Positions 1 through 9,171 are shown, counted from the stretch's first letter. The stretch is DNA of 64,000 bases from Methylophilaceae bacterium (GCA_905339275.1 CAJPFK010000001.1:248001-312000); one strand, 5' to 3'. Notes: a model not told the origin generated them from the sequence alone. Program-made: numbers and translations.

Positions 1-10
1 CGCCGCCTTC

Positions 11-28
11 TACGCAATTTGACGTATT
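11..28 (+). promoter_or_regulatory. 18-base near-palindromic operator before the porin gene
   Basis: The element TACGCAATTTGACGTATT has outer arms TACG and CGTA around an imperfect eight-base centre. The same 18 bases occur, inverted, at 15746-15763 upstream of the TonB receptor gene. In both places the element is followed by a -10-like hexamer at almost the same distance: here TAATCT at 50-55, 21 bases after the element. This geometry suggests an activator site near -40 to -50. The LuxR-type regulator at 19283-20227 is the obvious candidate binder, but that is inference. Confidence 0.6.
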
Positions 29-145
29 TAAGCCCCACTCCCCACTCGCTAATCTAGCAACACGAAAACAGTCGTGATGGTGTTTTTTGCAGTGCCTGCC
101 AATTCCGGATTTTTGACATTGACGAGACTAAAAAGGGGTGTGGAT

Positions 146-1288
146 ATGAAATTTGAATTGAAAAAATCGGCGTTAACAGCCGTGGTTGCAGCGTTGGCAG
201 CCATGTCGTCCTTATCGGCACAGGCTGCCGGAACCATTACCTTCGGTGACGATAAATATATCAGCGTGGGTTTTGGCATGCGCGGCAGTTACAGCTCGGT
301 AGAGGATGCAGCAGCCAATGGCAGCCGTTCGAACGATTTCACGCTGGATAGCGCGCGTCTGTATGTTGCCGGTTCCCTCAACAAGTACATCAAGGGCATG
401 TTCAACTCGGAAAAGTCCGGCGGTAACGATAGTTTCCAGATCATTGATGCTGTTGGTATTTTCGAGCTCTCGCCCGAATTCAGTATCTGGGCAGGCCGGT
501 TCCTGTCCCCGAGCGATCGCGCCAATATGGCGGGCCCCTATTACTCCCTGGGCGGCGGCTACTGGGCGAATATCGCCTCGCGTTACGGCTGGAACGGTGG
601 AACCATAGGCCGCGATGATGGCGTGGCGATTGTGGGCAATGCATTCGACGGCAAGTTTGCCTATTCCTTCGGTGCGTTCGAAGGCAACAAGATTTTCGAA
701 TTCAGCGGTGTGGGTGACCAGTCGCAATCCAGCGCAGCAGCACAGGCGCTGGGCGCCGATGACAAGCTCATGTATGCAGGCCGCCTGCAGTATGACTTCT
801 GGGATGCGGAGCCCGGTTATTACGGTACCGGTAACTATCTGGGCGCCAAGGATATCCTGGCCATCGGCATTGCGGCAAGACATAAAGGCGATGGCGCTAT
901 CTCCCTGACAGAAAAAGGTGACTACACCTCATACAGCATTGATTTCCTGCTGGAGAAAAAAGGTGTGGGCCCCGGTGCGGTCTCGTTTGAAGCTGCTTAT
1001 TACGACTATGACACCGATGGCGTGTTCCTCAGCGAGGAAGGTAAAGCTTATTCCCTGGGTGCAGGTTATATCTTCAACGACAAAATGGGTTGGGGCCAGA
1101 TCCAGCCGTTTGTCCGCTATCAGAAATTTGATGCCGATTCGGATATTGAAACCAAACGGTTCGATCTGGGCGTGAGCTACATCATGGATGGCTACAACGC
1201 CCAAGTCAGCGGTACCTATTCAAAGCTTGATGTTACCAGCCAGTCGGATGTGGACAGCTTCATCGTGGCATTGCAGCTTCAATTCTAA
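146..1288 (+). CDS. fmdC: Outer-membrane porin of the amide/urea cluster (FmdC-like)
   Basis: Predicted 380-residue outer-membrane porin that would let urea and short-chain amides into the periplasm. The start at 146 is chosen over an upstream in-frame ATG at 74 because it has a Shine-Dalgarno-like AAGGGG and begins a clear Sec signal peptide (MKFELKKSALTAVV, cleaved after SAQAA). The mature part is rich in alternating aromatic and polar stretches and Gly/Asp loops, and it ends in LQLQF; a terminal Phe is the usual signature for assembly by BamA. The position directly before formamidase matches fmdC of Methylophilus methylotrophus, reported there as an amide- and urea-inducible porin. The symbol rests on context plus fold type, not on an alignment. 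It is the first gene of the long co-directional cluster and has the 18-base element in its promoter. Confidence 0.85.
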   Translation: MKFELKKSALTAVVAALAAMSSLSAQAAGTITFGDDKYISVGFGMRGSYSSVEDAAANGSRSNDFTLDSARLYVAGSLNKYIKGMFNSEKSGGNDSFQIIDAVGIFELSPEFSIWAGRFLSPSDRANMAGPYYSLGGGYWANIASRYGWNGGTIGRDDGVAIVGNAFDGKFAYSFGAFEGNKIFEFSGVGDQSQSSAAAQALGADDKLMYAGRLQYDFWDAEPGYYGTGNYLGAKDILAIGIAARHKGDGAISLTEKGDYTSYSIDFLLEKKGVGPGAVSFEAAYYDYDTDGVFLSEEGKAYSLGAGYIFNDKMGWGQIQPFVRYQKFDADSDIETKRFDLGVSYIMDGYNAQVSGTYSKLDVTSQSDVDSFIVALQLQF

Positions 1289-1340
1289 GATTGATGTGCA
1301 AGCTCAATATTTCATTGATTCAAATGCAGGAGGTATGTGA

Positions 1341-2564
1341 ATGAAAACATTAGTTAAATTGGATTTGGATAAAAAACCCTGGGAGCAGGACGGTCAGATA
1401 CACAATCGCTGGCATCCTGATCTGCCGATGATTGCCATGGTCAAGCCGGGCGATGAGTTCCGCGTCGAGTGCATGGACTGGACCGGCGGGCAGATCGGCA
1501 ACAATGACAGTGCCAACGACGTGCGCGATGTCGATCTGACACAGGTGCATTACCTGAGCGGCCCGATCGGTGTCGAAGGCGCCGAGCCGGGCGACCTGAT
1601 GGTGGTGGATATTCTGGATGTCGGTACTTTTGACGACAGCCAATGGGGTTTCAACGGCCTGTTTTCCAAAGAAAACGGTGGCGGCTTTCTTACCGATCAC
1701 TTCCCCGAGGCACGTAAATCGATCTGGGATTTTCACGGGATTTATGCGACTTCGCGCCATGTGCCCAATGTGAAGTTTGCCGGCATCATGCATCCAGGTT
1801 TGATCGGATGCCTGCCTTCAAAGGAGTTGCTGGCTACATGGAACAAGCGTGAGGCCGAGCTGATCGCGACCGAACCTGATCGCGTGCCGCCGCTGGCCTT
1901 GCCGCCGAATCCGCAATCCGCCGTCATGGGGAAGCTTACCGGCGATGCGGCCAAGGCGGCGGCAGCCGAAGGTGCGCGTACCGTGCCGCCGCGCGACCAC
2001 GGCGGTAACTGCGATATCAAGAACCTGACCAAGGGCTCAAAAGTATATTTCCCGGTTTACGTGAAAGACGGCGGCCTCTCCATGGGCGACCTCCATTTTT
2101 CGCAAGGCGACGGTGAGATCACGTTCTGCGGCGCGATTGAAATGGCTGGTTACCTCGATATCAAGGTCAGCCTGATCAAGGATGGCGTCAAGAAATACGG
2201 CATCAAGAATCCGCTGTTCCAGCCCAGCCCGTTGACGCCCAGCTACCGCGATTACCTGATCTTCGAGGGCATTTCGGTGGATGAACAGGGCAAGCAGCAT
2301 TACCTCGACGTGCATATTGCCTATCGCCAGGCCTGCCTGAATGCCATCGAGTACCTGAAGAAATTCGGTTACAGCGGTGCACAGGCGCTCTCCATCCTTG
2401 GCACTGCTCCGGTGGAGGGACATATCAGCGGCGTGGTGGATATTCCGAATGCCTGCGCCACGCTCTGGTTGCCGACCGAGATTTTCGATTTCGACCTGAA
2501 ACCGAATGCCGATGGGCCGTTGAAGCTGGTGACGCCTGGCACCGATATGGCTTCCGCTTCCTGA
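1341..2564 (+). CDS. fmdA: Formamidase (acetamidase/formamidase family)
   Basis: Cytoplasmic amidohydrolase of 407 residues that hydrolyses formamide to formate and ammonia. An AGGAGGT Shine-Dalgarno lies seven bases before the ATG. The sequence carries family hallmarks: the opening with HNRWHPDLP, the segment GGQIGNNDSANDVRDVDL, the RTVPPRDHGGNCDIKNLT stretch, VYVKDGGLSMGDLHFSQGDGE, and a late ALSILGTAPVEGHISG block. Length is normal for the family. It sits 52 bases after the porin gene and 18 bases before fmdB, as in the fmd cluster of Methylophilus. In a methylotroph the formate could be oxidised for energy while the ammonia is assimilated; that link is inferred from the pathway, not seen here. 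Confidence 0.95.
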   Translation: MKTLVKLDLDKKPWEQDGQIHNRWHPDLPMIAMVKPGDEFRVECMDWTGGQIGNNDSANDVRDVDLTQVHYLSGPIGVEGAEPGDLMVVDILDVGTFDDSQWGFNGLFSKENGGGFLTDHFPEARKSIWDFHGIYATSRHVPNVKFAGIMHPGLIGCLPSKELLATWNKREAELIATEPDRVPPLALPPNPQSAVMGKLTGDAAKAAAAEGARTVPPRDHGGNCDIKNLTKGSKVYFPVYVKDGGLSMGDLHFSQGDGEITFCGAIEMAGYLDIKVSLIKDGVKKYGIKNPLFQPSPLTPSYRDYLIFEGISVDEQGKQHYLDVHIAYRQACLNAIEYLKKFGYSGAQALSILGTAPVEGHISGVVDIPNACATLWLPTEIFDFDLKPNADGPLKLVTPGTDMASAS

Positions 2565-2582
2565 TCGAAGGAGAGACCTGTC

Positions 2583-2930
2583 ATGCCACTTTATGAGTAC
2601 GAATGCGAGACCTGCGGCACCTTCACGGCGCTGCGCAAGATGAGCGAGTCGCAATCGCCGGCTGAGTGCGCTATCTGCGGCGAGTTGGGTTCACGCATCA
2701 TCTCGGCGCCGCACCTGGCCGTGATGGACAAGGCCAGCCGTGTCGCACATGAGCGTAACGAGAAGTCCGCGCATGAACCGGGAACCTCCAGGCGCTCAAG
2801 CTGCGGCTGTACGGGCGGGCATACCTGCAAACCATCCAATGAAAACACAAGCGCAAATTCAAAAGAGAAAGGAAGCCTATTGAAGATGCAGACCAAGAAA
2901 ACCGCAAGGCCATGGATGCTTGGGCACTAA
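2583..2930 (+). CDS. fmdB: FmdB-family zinc-ribbon protein
   Basis: Small 115-residue protein with the classic FmdB start MPLYEYECETCG and a second CxxC (CAIC) about 22 residues later, forming a four-cysteine zinc ribbon. A Ser/Thr/Lys-rich tail with extra cysteines (SSCGCTGGHTC) ends in RPWMLGH, a C-terminus seen in longer FmdB proteins next to formamidase genes. FmdB was proposed as a regulator of formamidase expression, but the function of the family is not settled. It starts 18 bases after fmdA, after GGAGAG, so it is probably translated from the same message. Confidence 0.9.
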   Translation: MPLYEYECETCGTFTALRKMSESQSPAECAICGELGSRIISAPHLAVMDKASRVAHERNEKSAHEPGTSRRSSCGCTGGHTCKPSNENTSANSKEKGSLLKMQTKKTARPWMLGH

Positions 2931-3002
2931 GTATGCCATTAAGTATTCATGGGGTTCAGATAGACAGGGTTTTTCGCAATTTTTTACGTTAGGAGAAATT
3001 TG

Positions 3003-4247
3003 ATGAGTCATTTTAATCGACGTCGATTTATGAGCAGTACCGGAGCCCTTGTCGGCGCTTTGTTCGCGGCGGGTTTGTTTACCAGCAATGCCATGGCGGC
3101 GGATTTCCCGACTGCCAAGGTCAATACCACCAAACTGGCGGTGACGGATAAAACGGTGAAGGTGGGTATCCTGCACTCCGCCACCGGCACCATGGCGATC
3201 AGCGAAACCGGCTCGATCCAGGCAGAAAAGCTGGCGATTGCCCAGATCAATGCCCTCGGTGGCGTGCTTGGCCGCAAGATTGAAATCATCCAGGAAGACG
3301 GCGCCAGTGATTGGCCGACTTTTGCGGAAAAGTCGAAGAAGCTGCTGGTGAACGACAAGGTCGCGACTGTTTTCGGTTGCTGGACTTCCGCTTCACGCAA
3401 GGCTGCGCTGCCGGTGTTCGAAAAGGAAAACGGCCTGTTGTTCTACCCGACTTTCTATGAAGGCCTGGAACAATCCAAGAACGTGTTCTACACCGGGCAG
3501 GAAGCGACGCAACAGATTCTTGCGGGCCTGGACTGGATAGCGAAAGAGAAGAAGGCCAAGACTTTCTACCTGATCGGTTCCGATTACATCTGGCCGCGCA
3601 CTTCCATGAAAATCGCACGCAAGCACATCGAGCAGAAACTGGGCGGCAAGGTCGTGGGCGAGGAGTATATCGCGCTGGGCGATACCCAGTTCGGTTCCGT
3701 CATCAACAAGATCAAGCTGAGAAAGCCTGACGTCATCTATGCAGCGGTTGTGGGCGGCAGTAACGTGGCCTGGTTCAAGCAGTTGAATGCAGCCGGCCTC
3801 AATTCCAGCAAGCAAACCATGCTGACCATTTCCGTGACCGAGGATGAAGTGCTGGGTATCGGCGGCGAGAACTTGGCCGGCTTCTACTCTGCGATGAAGT
3901 ATTTCCAGACCTTGAAGAACCCGAACAACGAGAAGTTCGTGGCTGAATTCAAGAAGATGTGGGGGCCCAAATCGGTGATCGGTGACGTGACGCAAGCCGC
4001 TTATCTCGGCCCATGGCTATGGAAGGCAGCGGTTGAGCGTGCGGGCAGCTTCGATGTGGACAAGGTGGCTGCTGCGCTACCGGGTTATGAGATGACGACG
4101 GCGCCTGAAGGCTATGTGAAGGTTGATCCCAACCATCACCTGTTGAGCAAGCTGCGCATCGGCAAATGGCGTGCAGACGGCCAGGCAGATGTGGTGTACG
4201 AATCCGACCTGATTCAGCCTGATCCATTCCCCAAGGGTTATCAATAA
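3003..4247 (+). CDS. urtA: Urea/short-chain amide ABC transporter, substrate-binding protein
   Basis: Periplasmic binding protein of 414 residues that captures urea (and short-chain amides in the FmdD proteins) and hands it to UrtBC. I start at ATG 3003, behind AGGAGA, not at the adjacent TTG at 3000. The N-terminus NRRRFMSSTGALVGALFAAG looks like a twin-arginine signal with an AMA cleavage site. The mature part contains VKVGILHSATGTMAISE, INALGGVLGRKIE and the VFGCWTSASRKA segment typical of UrtA/AmiC-type family 1 binding folds. About 90 bases containing a strong hairpin separate it from urtB, which may raise the amount of this protein relative to the membrane parts. The matching Methylophilus gene is called fmdD. 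Confidence 0.95.
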   Translation: MSHFNRRRFMSSTGALVGALFAAGLFTSNAMAADFPTAKVNTTKLAVTDKTVKVGILHSATGTMAISETGSIQAEKLAIAQINALGGVLGRKIEIIQEDGASDWPTFAEKSKKLLVNDKVATVFGCWTSASRKAALPVFEKENGLLFYPTFYEGLEQSKNVFYTGQEATQQILAGLDWIAKEKKAKTFYLIGSDYIWPRTSMKIARKHIEQKLGGKVVGEEYIALGDTQFGSVINKIKLRKPDVIYAAVVGGSNVAWFKQLNAAGLNSSKQTMLTISVTEDEVLGIGGENLAGFYSAMKYFQTLKNPNNEKFVAEFKKMWGPKSVIGDVTQAAYLGPWLWKAAVERAGSFDVDKVAAALPGYEMTTAPEGYVKVDPNHHLLSKLRIGKWRADGQADVVYESDLIQPDPFPKGYQ

Positions 4248-4259
4248 AGCAGCAAGCCT

Positions 4260-4290
4260 CGCGGCAACTCCCGGCAAGGGGGTTGCCGCG
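4260..4290 (+). terminator. Intra-operon hairpin between urtA and urtB
   Basis: A perfect nine-base stem, CGCGGCAAC at 4260-4268 and GTTGCCGCG at 4282-4290, encloses a 13-base loop. No run of T follows, so it is unlikely to stop all transcription. Such hairpins after binding-protein genes commonly protect the upstream message or partially terminate, giving more binding protein than permease. That role is inferred. Confidence 0.5.
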
Positions 4291-4340
4291 ACGGTGCAGC
4301 AGGAAATTTCATCGGTAAGTAGATAGCAGGAGGCCGGATT

Positions 4341-5258
4341 ATGTTCGATTATACAATGGCGGAAATGGGCAATATCCTTGTCATGCAGGCGTTTTCAGGG
4401 ATCAGCCTGTTCAGTGTTCTGCTTCTCATGGCGCTTGGCCTCGCGGTAATTTTCGGTCAGATGGGCGTGATCAACATGGCACATGGCGAGTTCATGGCCT
4501 TGGGCGCCTACACCACAGTGTTTCTCTCCAAATTCGCAGTCAGTTACGATATTGTCAGCTACTACTTCGTCTTCGCGATTCTCGCTGCCTTCATCGTGGC
4601 TTTTATTGTCGGCTACCTGGTCGAATACGGCCTGATCCGGCATCTTTACAAACGGCCGCTGGATACCCTGTTGGCGACCTGGGGCCTGAGCCTCATCATG
4701 CAGCAGATTTTCCGTTCCGGTTTCGGCGCCAAGGAAGTCAGCGCCGTGCTGCCGGATTGGCTGCTGGGCTCTTTCCAGCCCACGCCTGATATCGATATTC
4801 CGATCAATGGCGTTTTCGTCCTCGGCCTTGCGCTGATCGTCACGGTCGGCGTCTACATCTTCATGTTCCGCTCCCGCTGGGGCCTGCGCATGCGGGCGAC
4901 GGTGCAGAACCGGGTGATGGCAGGCGCTGTCGGCATCAACACGAAAAAGGTGGATCGCGTGACCTTCGCCCTCGGTTGCGGTATCGCAGGCGTGGCTGGC
5001 GCGGCATTCACGACGATTGCTTCAACCGGGCCGACGACAGGCTCGCTCTATATTGTCGACAGTTTCATGGTGGTCGTGTTCGGCGGTGCGGCCAGCCTGA
5101 TGGGCACCATCGCTTCTGCCTTCGGTATCGCGCAGGCGCAATCCATTCTCCAGTTCTTCATGACCAGTTCCATGGGCAAGGTCGCGACATTGATGGTGAT
5201 TGTCGGCATCCTGATGATGCGCCCTGAAGGTCTGTTTGCATCCAAGCTTCGTAAATAA
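4341..5258 (+). CDS. urtB: Urea ABC transporter, permease UrtB
   Basis: Inner-membrane permease of 305 residues in the LivH-type branch. Hydrophobic segments cover most of the protein, including LFSVLLLMALGLAVIFGQMG at the start, followed by the branch motif INMAHGEFMALGAYT. The C-terminal part has the GIAGVAGAAF and FMVVVFGGAASLMGT stretches where these permeases contact the ATPases. AGGAGG precedes the ATG by seven bases. It pairs with UrtC 11 bases downstream. Corresponds to FmdE in Methylophilus nomenclature. Confidence 0.95.
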   Translation: MFDYTMAEMGNILVMQAFSGISLFSVLLLMALGLAVIFGQMGVINMAHGEFMALGAYTTVFLSKFAVSYDIVSYYFVFAILAAFIVAFIVGYLVEYGLIRHLYKRPLDTLLATWGLSLIMQQIFRSGFGAKEVSAVLPDWLLGSFQPTPDIDIPINGVFVLGLALIVTVGVYIFMFRSRWGLRMRATVQNRVMAGAVGINTKKVDRVTFALGCGIAGVAGAAFTTIASTGPTTGSLYIVDSFMVVVFGGAASLMGTIASAFGIAQAQSILQFFMTSSMGKVATLMVIVGILMMRPEGLFASKLRK

Positions 5259-5269
5259 GGGGAATATCG

Positions 5270-6436
5270 ATGAATGAAACGATGAATAAATTTCTGGGCG
5301 GCAGGCAGGGGGCCATCGGCCTGGCTGTCCTTGCTGCCCTGATACTGGTCGTTCTGCCGCTCGGGCTGGACTTGTTCCGGCTCGGCCTGGTCGGTAAATA
5401 CATCACGTATGCCTTTGTTGCCGTCAGCCTGGTGTTGTTGTGGGGCAACGGCGGCATCCTCAGCCTGGGCCAGGGTATTTTCTTCGGCCTGGGCGGCTAC
5501 TGCATGGCGATGTTCCTCAAGCTGGAGGCTTCCGATCCGGTCAGTACGGCGATCCAGAGTACGCCGGGCATCCCGGACTTCATGGACTGGAACCAGTTGA
5601 CCGCCCTGCCATGGTTCTGGGAGCCGTTCAAGAGCCTGCCGTTTACGATACTGGCTATCCTGGTGATTCCCACCATCTTTGCCTTCATCATCGGTTTTGC
5701 GATGTTCAAGCGGCGCGTCGGCGGGGTGTATTTCGCCATCATCACCCAGGCAATTGCGCTGATCCTGAGCATCCTGATTGTCGGGCAGCAGGGTTACACC
5801 GGCGGCGTCAACGGCATCACCGATCTCAAGACCATGCTGGGCTGGGATATCCGTACCGATAACGCCAAGTACGTCCTGTATTACGTCAATGCCGGTTTGC
5901 TGATTGCCTGCATCCTGCTCTCGCGCTACATCCTGAGCAGTAAATTCGGCATGCTGCTGCTTGCCATGCGCGACAAGGAGGAGCGTGTGCGTTTCTCGGG
6001 CTATGACGTATCCAACTACAAGATATTCATCTTCTGCGTCTCTGCCATGATCTCGTCCATCGGCGGTGCGATGTTCACCTTGCAGGTCGGTTTCATGTCG
6101 CCCTCGTTCGTCGGTATCGTGCCTTCCATCGAAATGGTGATTTTCGCGGCTGTCGGCGGGCGCATGTCGCTGATCGGCGCAGTCTACGGCACGCTGCTGG
6201 TCAACTTCGGCAAGACCATGTTTTCCGAAACCTATCCGGAGTTGTGGCTGTTCCTGATGGGCGGCCTGTTTATCGCAGTGGTCATGTTCTTCCCCAACGG
6301 CCTGGCCGGGGTTTACGAGAAATACTCGAAGAAGATCGGTTTCCTGCGACGCTTGACGGAGCCGAAACCGAAGCCTGAAAAGAGTGCCTCTATGGTGAGT
6401 CCGCCGGATGTCAAAGAACTGGGAGCAAAAGCATGA
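5270..6436 (+). CDS. urtC: Urea ABC transporter, permease UrtC
   Basis: Second inner-membrane permease, 388 residues, LivM-type. The family segment NGGILSLGQGIFFGLGGYCM is present, and a large loop (residues about 85-120) separates membrane segments as is usual in UrtC. The region around RDKEERVRFSGYDVSNYK is the cytoplasmic coupling loop. A Pro/Lys-rich tail follows the last membrane segment. AAGGGGA precedes the ATG. The stop overlaps the urtD start (ATGA), so translation of the permease and first ATPase is probably coupled. Corresponds to FmdF. Confidence 0.95.
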   Translation: MNETMNKFLGGRQGAIGLAVLAALILVVLPLGLDLFRLGLVGKYITYAFVAVSLVLLWGNGGILSLGQGIFFGLGGYCMAMFLKLEASDPVSTAIQSTPGIPDFMDWNQLTALPWFWEPFKSLPFTILAILVIPTIFAFIIGFAMFKRRVGGVYFAIITQAIALILSILIVGQQGYTGGVNGITDLKTMLGWDIRTDNAKYVLYYVNAGLLIACILLSRYILSSKFGMLLLAMRDKEERVRFSGYDVSNYKIFIFCVSAMISSIGGAMFTLQVGFMSPSFVGIVPSIEMVIFAAVGGRMSLIGAVYGTLLVNFGKTMFSETYPELWLFLMGGLFIAVVMFFPNGLAGVYEKYSKKIGFLRRLTEPKPKPEKSASMVSPPDVKELGAKA

Positions 6437-7176
6437 GCAATACAGACTTTGTGCTGGCTGTCGAAGACCTCACGGTTTCTTTCGACGGCTTCAAGGCGGT
6501 CGATAACCTGACCATGTATATCGACAAGAACGAACTGCGCGTGGTGATCGGGCCGAACGGGGCGGGCAAGACCACGGTGCTGGATCTGATCTGCGGCAAG
6601 ACCAGATCCACTTCGGGGTCGATCAAGTTCAAGAACCATGAGCTGACCAAACTCTCCGAGCACGAGATCGTGCGGGCCGGTGTGGGCCGCAAGTTCCAGA
6701 CGCCTTCCATCTACGAGAACCTCACGGTGTACCAGAACCTGGAAGTTTCCTACCCCAAGGGGCGGGGCGTGTTCGGTAGCCTGTTCTTCAAGAAAACCAG
6801 AGAGGTGGAAGATCGCGTCAGGCATATTGCAGAAGAAATCCTGCTGCAGGATGCGCTCGACATGGAAGCGGCCCTGCTCAGCCACGGCCAGAAACAATGG
6901 CTGGAGATCGGCATGCTGCTGATGCAGGACCCCGAACTGCTGATGCTGGATGAACCCGTGGCCGGCATGAGCGCCAAGGAGCGCGACCAGACCGCTGACC
7001 TGCTCAACCGCATCTGCAAGAACCGTTCGGTGATCGTGATCGAGCATGACATGGAGTTCGTCAAGAAAATTGCGCATAAGGTGACGGTGCTGCACCAGGG
7101 CAAGATTCTGGCCGAAGGCGCCATGGACAAGGTGCAGGCGAATGAGAAGGTCATTGAAGTCTATCTTGGTCATTGA
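6433..7176 (+). CDS. urtD: Urea ABC transporter, ATP-binding protein UrtD
   Basis: LivG-type ATPase of 247 residues. Visible motifs in order are Walker A GPNGAGKTT, a Q-loop near VGRKFQTPSIYENLTV, a variant signature LSHGQKQWLEIG, Walker B LLMLDEPVAGMS and the switch histidine in VIVIEHDMEFV. The signature reads SHGQ rather than the usual SGGQ, as is common in UrtD. It starts in a four-base overlap with urtC and is followed by urtE after 23 bases. UrtD and UrtE are expected to form the heterodimeric ATPase below UrtBC. Confidence 0.95.
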   Translation: MSNTDFVLAVEDLTVSFDGFKAVDNLTMYIDKNELRVVIGPNGAGKTTVLDLICGKTRSTSGSIKFKNHELTKLSEHEIVRAGVGRKFQTPSIYENLTVYQNLEVSYPKGRGVFGSLFFKKTREVEDRVRHIAEEILLQDALDMEAALLSHGQKQWLEIGMLLMQDPELLMLDEPVAGMSAKERDQTADLLNRICKNRSVIVIEHDMEFVKKIAHKVTVLHQGKILAEGAMDKVQANEKVIEVYLGH

Positions 7177-7199
7177 TGGAAAGATAAAGGGATCACAAC

Positions 7200-7889
7200 A
7201 TGTTTGAGATAGAAAACCTGAATGTCAGTTATGGTCAGAGCCGGGTGATTCACGGTATCAGCTTCAAGGCGCAGAAGAACGAGACGCTCGCCATCATGGG
7301 GCGTAACGGCATGGGCAAGACCACGCTGTTCAAGTCGCTGATGGGTATCCTGCCGAGCACGGCCAGCAAGGCCATGGTCGATGACGAGGACCTCAACGGC
7401 ACGGACAGTTACCAGCGCGTCACCAAGGGCCTGGCCTATGTGCCGCAGGGCCGGATGATTTTCCCCAACATGACGGTGCAGGAGAATATCGAAACCGGGC
7501 TGGAGAAATCCAGGACCCGTGATATACCGGAGGACATCTTTGCGCTGTTCCCGGTGCTTTTCGAGATGCGTCACCGCAAGGGGGGCAATTTGTCCGGCGG
7601 CCAGCAGCAGCAACTGGCGATTGCCCGCGCGCTGGTGACCAATCCCAAGGTGCTGCTGCTGGATGAGCCGACCGAAGGCATTCAGCCTTCCATCATCAAG
7701 GATATCGCCAAGGTGTTGAACGAGATTCGCCGGATGCGCGAGATCACCATCATCGTTTCTGAGCAGGTGCTGAGTTTCACCATGGACATCGCCGATCGCA
7801 TCATCGTCATCGATAAGGGTAATTTCATTCACGAAGATACGCGCGACAATGTCGATGCCGCCAAGATCAAAGGCTATCTCTCTGTCTGA
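7200..7889 (+). CDS. urtE: Urea ABC transporter, ATP-binding protein UrtE
   Basis: LivF-type ATPase of 229 residues, the normal size. Motifs in order are Walker A GRNGMGKTT, YVPQGRMIFPNMTVQENI, signature NLSGGQQQQLAIARAL, Walker B LLLDEPTEGIQPS and the segment IIVSEQVLSF in place of the usual switch-histidine region, as is typical for UrtE. It closes the transporter block. The urease block starts only about 60 bases later with no terminator visible between them, which fits one long transcription unit for import and hydrolysis. Confidence 0.95.
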   Translation: MFEIENLNVSYGQSRVIHGISFKAQKNETLAIMGRNGMGKTTLFKSLMGILPSTASKAMVDDEDLNGTDSYQRVTKGLAYVPQGRMIFPNMTVQENIETGLEKSRTRDIPEDIFALFPVLFEMRHRKGGNLSGGQQQQLAIARALVTNPKVLLLDEPTEGIQPSIIKDIAKVLNEIRRMREITIIVSEQVLSFTMDIADRIIVIDKGNFIHEDTRDNVDAAKIKGYLSV

Positions 7890-7949
7890 TGCCGAGGTTA
7901 CCGGTGTGCCGGATTGCACTGCCCCGGGCTTGCGGCCTCATCACGCGCC

Positions 7950-8825
7950 ATGAATCAGATAGCAAGCAGCGACTTATTGGCTGAAGGCAGGATTCAGGGT
8001 CGCCTGGCGGGATGGCAGGCCGAACTGAAACTGGAATTTGCCTCCCGGCATGATCGCACGGTGCTGGCGCGGCGAATGCATCATGGCCCGCTGGTCATAC
8101 AGAAAGTGCTGTACCCGGAGGGCGATGCGGTTTGTCATGGCGTAATCGTGCATCCGCCCGGAGGGGTTGCCGGTGGCGACCATCTGGCCTTGCAGGTGGA
8201 TATGGCCGCTGGCGCACATGTGCTGCTGACCGCGCCGGGAGCCGGCAAGTGGTACAAGTCCGGCGGGCGTAATGCCAGCCAGCGGCTTGGCTTCTCGCTG
8301 TCTGGCGATGCCCGCCTTGAGTGGCTGCCGCAGGAGAATATCCTGTTCGACGGGGCTGATGTGAGCTTTGCCGGGGACGTTGCCCTGGACGCAACTGCCG
8401 CTTTTGCCGGCTGGGAGATTCTCTGTTTCGGGCGCCAGGCCAGCGGCGAACGCTGGCAAACAGGACGTTTGCGGCAGCGGCTGTCGATACGCCGTGAAGG
8501 CCGGCTGATCTGGCAGGAGCAAGCGCACCTGGTGCCGCAAAGCCGCCAGATGGCATCGGTTGCCGGGCTGCGTGGACAAGCCGTCAGCGGCAGCTTCGTT
8601 ATCGCGGCAGGCAGCGTGCCCAGGGAGATACTGGATGAATGCCGGCAACTTGCCTTGCATGGCGATGCCATTTACGGCGTGACGGCATTGCCGCAGGTGT
8701 TTTCCGCACGTTATCTGGGGCAGGCGGCGCAGGAGGCCAGGCATTACTTCGAGTCATTATGGCAATTGCTGCGGCCATGGTATGGGGCGCGTCCCGCCGT
8801 GCGCCCGCGTATCTGGGCTACCTGA
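7950..8825 (+). CDS. ureD: Urease accessory protein UreD
   Basis: Scaffold protein of 291 residues that binds apo-urease together with UreF and UreG during nickel insertion. I use the ATG at 7950; a longer reading from TTG 7914 adds only a poor N-terminus. Family features include GRLAGWQAELKLEFASR, MHHGPLVIQKVLYPEG, HPPGGVAGGDHLAL, GAGKWYKSGG, the block LEWLPQENILFDGA and WEILCFGRQASGE. The C-terminus ends with RPAVRPRIWAT, also typical. It is the first gene of the ureDABCEFG order common in betaproteobacteria. Confidence 0.93.
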   Translation: MNQIASSDLLAEGRIQGRLAGWQAELKLEFASRHDRTVLARRMHHGPLVIQKVLYPEGDAVCHGVIVHPPGGVAGGDHLALQVDMAAGAHVLLTAPGAGKWYKSGGRNASQRLGFSLSGDARLEWLPQENILFDGADVSFAGDVALDATAAFAGWEILCFGRQASGERWQTGRLRQRLSIRREGRLIWQEQAHLVPQSRQMASVAGLRGQAVSGSFVIAAGSVPREILDECRQLALHGDAIYGVTALPQVFSARYLGQAAQEARHYFESLWQLLRPWYGARPAVRPRIWAT

Positions 8826-8868
8826 GTAACGGCATCGGTTTAATCAATACTCCAGAAAGGCGAAACGT

Positions 8869-9171
8869 ATGGAACTCACTCCCCGCGAGAAGGATAAGCT
8901 CCTGATTTTCACCGCTGCATTACTGGCAGAGCGGCGCAAGGCCCGTGGCGTGAAGCTGAACTACCCGGAAGCGATTGCCTGCATCTCCGCTGCCATCATG
9001 GAAGGTGCGCGTGACGGCAGAACGGTCGCCGAACTGATGGGCTACGGCGCTACCTTGCTTACGCGCGATGAGGTCATGGAAGGCGTGCCGGAGATGATTC
9101 CGGAAATCCAGATTGAAGCGACGTTTCCCGACGGCACCAAGCTGGTCACAGTGCACAACCCGATTGTTTGA
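8869..9171 (+). CDS. ureA: Urease gamma subunit
   Basis: Structural subunit of 100 residues, exactly the usual length. It opens [20 protein letters not shown] and carries the conserved [24 protein letters not shown] and TVHNPI segments. GAAAGG lies ten bases before the ATG. It is followed by ureB after nine bases. The three subunits are separate here, as in most proteobacteria, not fused as in Helicobacter or plants. Confidence 0.98.
   Translation: MELTPREKDKLLIFTAALLAERRKARGVKLNYPEAIACISAAIMEGARDGRTVAELMGYGATLLTRDEVMEGVPEMIPEIQIEATFPDGTKLVTVHNPIV

Noticed and set aside
60..105. Possible sigma-54 promoter before fmdC (TGG...TTGC)
   Set aside because: The spacing between the GG and GC doublets is eight, not ten, bases.
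74..145. N-terminal extension of the porin gene from ATG 74
   Set aside because: The extension precedes a perfect signal peptide whose own ATG at 146 has a ribosome-binding site.
2975..2990. Possible third copy of the 18-base element before urtA (CGCAATTTTTTACGTT)
   Set aside because: Half-sites are separated by two extra bases and the right arm is incomplete; too weak to list as a site.
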